Shown piece by piece: positions 54,048 through 54,361 of a stretch of DNA of 54,361 bases; the stretch's first letter is position 1; the number at the start of each line of letters is the position of its first letter. The translations under genes and the position numbers were made by a program. Below the pieces are notes generated by a model. That model had not been told where the DNA came from and did not search any database. It saw only the letters and a list, made by a program, of their open reading frames with translations. Location: NCBI GenBank assembly GCA_030744755.1, contig JASLPY010000030.1, positions 1 to 54,361 on the forward strand. The letters are read 5' to 3'. This DNA comes from Kiritimatiellia bacterium. Lineage in GTDB: Bacteria; Verrucomicrobiota; Kiritimatiellia; UBA8416; JADHWI01.

Positions 54048-54361
54048 TCTGCTATCACCTCATAGTATTCCGCAACTTGTTTCCTGAATTCAGGTGAGAT
54101 CTTCTGCACATATTTCTGGATGGCGGCCGAGCGTTGCCTTCTCTCAAGAGCGGTGATCGTTGTTTGCGTGCGCTGTGCCTTCTCGCCACTGGCTTCTGTA
54201 GAAGAAAAGCCGCTCGAATCAATAGGCATGTCGTCCGGCGGATCGCCCGGAGGTCCAGGAGCCCATTTTCCTCCCATCCCCGGCATCATACCCATACCCA
54301 TAGCCATACCCATGCCCATACCCATGCCTTCGCCCATGCCTTCGCCCATGCCTTCGCCCAT
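54044..54361 (-). CDS. 3' part of an exported Gly/Met-rich protein with EYYEVIAE tail
   Basis: The window cuts the 5' end, so only the last 105 residues are seen. They open with a low-complexity run of GEGMG and GMGMG units encoded by a GCCCATACCCAT-type DNA repeat, then a Pro-rich linker, then TQTTITALERRQRSAAIQ and YVQKISPEFRKQVAEYYEVIAE, nearly identical to the end of the coiled-coil protein at 43574. Its stop overlaps the next gene's GTG start. The full protein is likely the counterpart of the 43574 product in the upstream half of the duplicated array. Confidence 0.8.
   Translation of the reverse strand: MGEGMGEGMGEGMGMGMGMAMGMGMMPGMGGKWAPGPPGDPPDDMPIDSSGFSSTEASGEKAQRTQTTITALERRQRSAAIQKYVQKISPEFRKQVAEYYEVIAE

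Overview
The window looks like a chromosome segment, probably from an environmental or metagenome-assembled genome, of a polysaccharide-degrading bacterium of the PVC group. Kiritimatiellota, Lentisphaerota or a planctomycete relative are all possible. The signs are dense secreted sugar-active enzymes, DUF1080 proteins, Gfo/Idh/MocA dehydrogenases with Tat signals, very large secreted PQQ-like propeller and HEAT proteins, a beta-helix protein with a choice-of-anchor-like GAYE motif, and a PocR-AraC regulator. No rRNA, tRNA, CRISPR array or transposase gene was seen. The lineage is inferred from gene content only.

Layout. 0.3-2.4 kb: an intact Fic AMPylase-like gene next to a decayed second Fic gene that has lost its catalytic core. 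2.5-10.8 kb (+ strand): exported GH2, peroxiredoxin, GH5-like, serine hydrolase, DUF1080 and GH36-like genes. 10.9-21.2 kb (- strand): DUF1080, FG-GAP, cupin/PMI-like, TIM-barrel isomerase, Gfo/Idh/MocA, mutarotase-like, Tat-exported Gfo/Idh/MocA and HEAT genes, read away from a divergent PocR-AraC regulator with a clear tandem operator. 22.5-30.8 kb (+): second GH5-like enzyme, parallel beta-helix protein and a propeller protein. 31.1-33.6 kb (+): Tat-exported FAD oxidoreductase translationally coupled to a NapH-NapG-like membrane Fe-S fusion. 34-36 kb (+): UvrD/Rep helicase. 36.1-54.4 kb (-): a long operon-like array of secreted proteins continuing past the right edge.

How the genes may work together. 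The 2.5-30 kb section reads as a glycan-use locus. Two DUF1080 proteins, two Gfo/Idh/MocA enzymes and a sugar isomerase are the parts list of a 3-keto-glycan route (oxidise at C3, cleave by elimination, reduce or isomerise), alongside classical GH2, GH5 and GH36 hydrolases. The 36-54 kb section looks like a duplicated envelope system. A propeller gene and a HEAT gene that are separate at 46.8-52.9 kb recur as one fused gene at 38.6-43.3 kb, and each copy follows a protein ending in the same roughly 43-residue tail (ending in EYYEVIAE). A squalene-cyclase-like repeat protein, an NPCBM-like protein and a di-haem HZS-alpha-like protein belong to the same array.

The most unusual non-coding feature is a set of intergenic repeat families (called A-D here). 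Each consists of two hairpin units in opposite orientation, with constant loops and edges but stems that differ between copies while keeping perfect or near-perfect pairing. A separate low-complexity repeat (TTGGGCGTTGGG type) has entered coding regions and is translated inside at least three secreted propeller proteins, once as part of a signal peptide.
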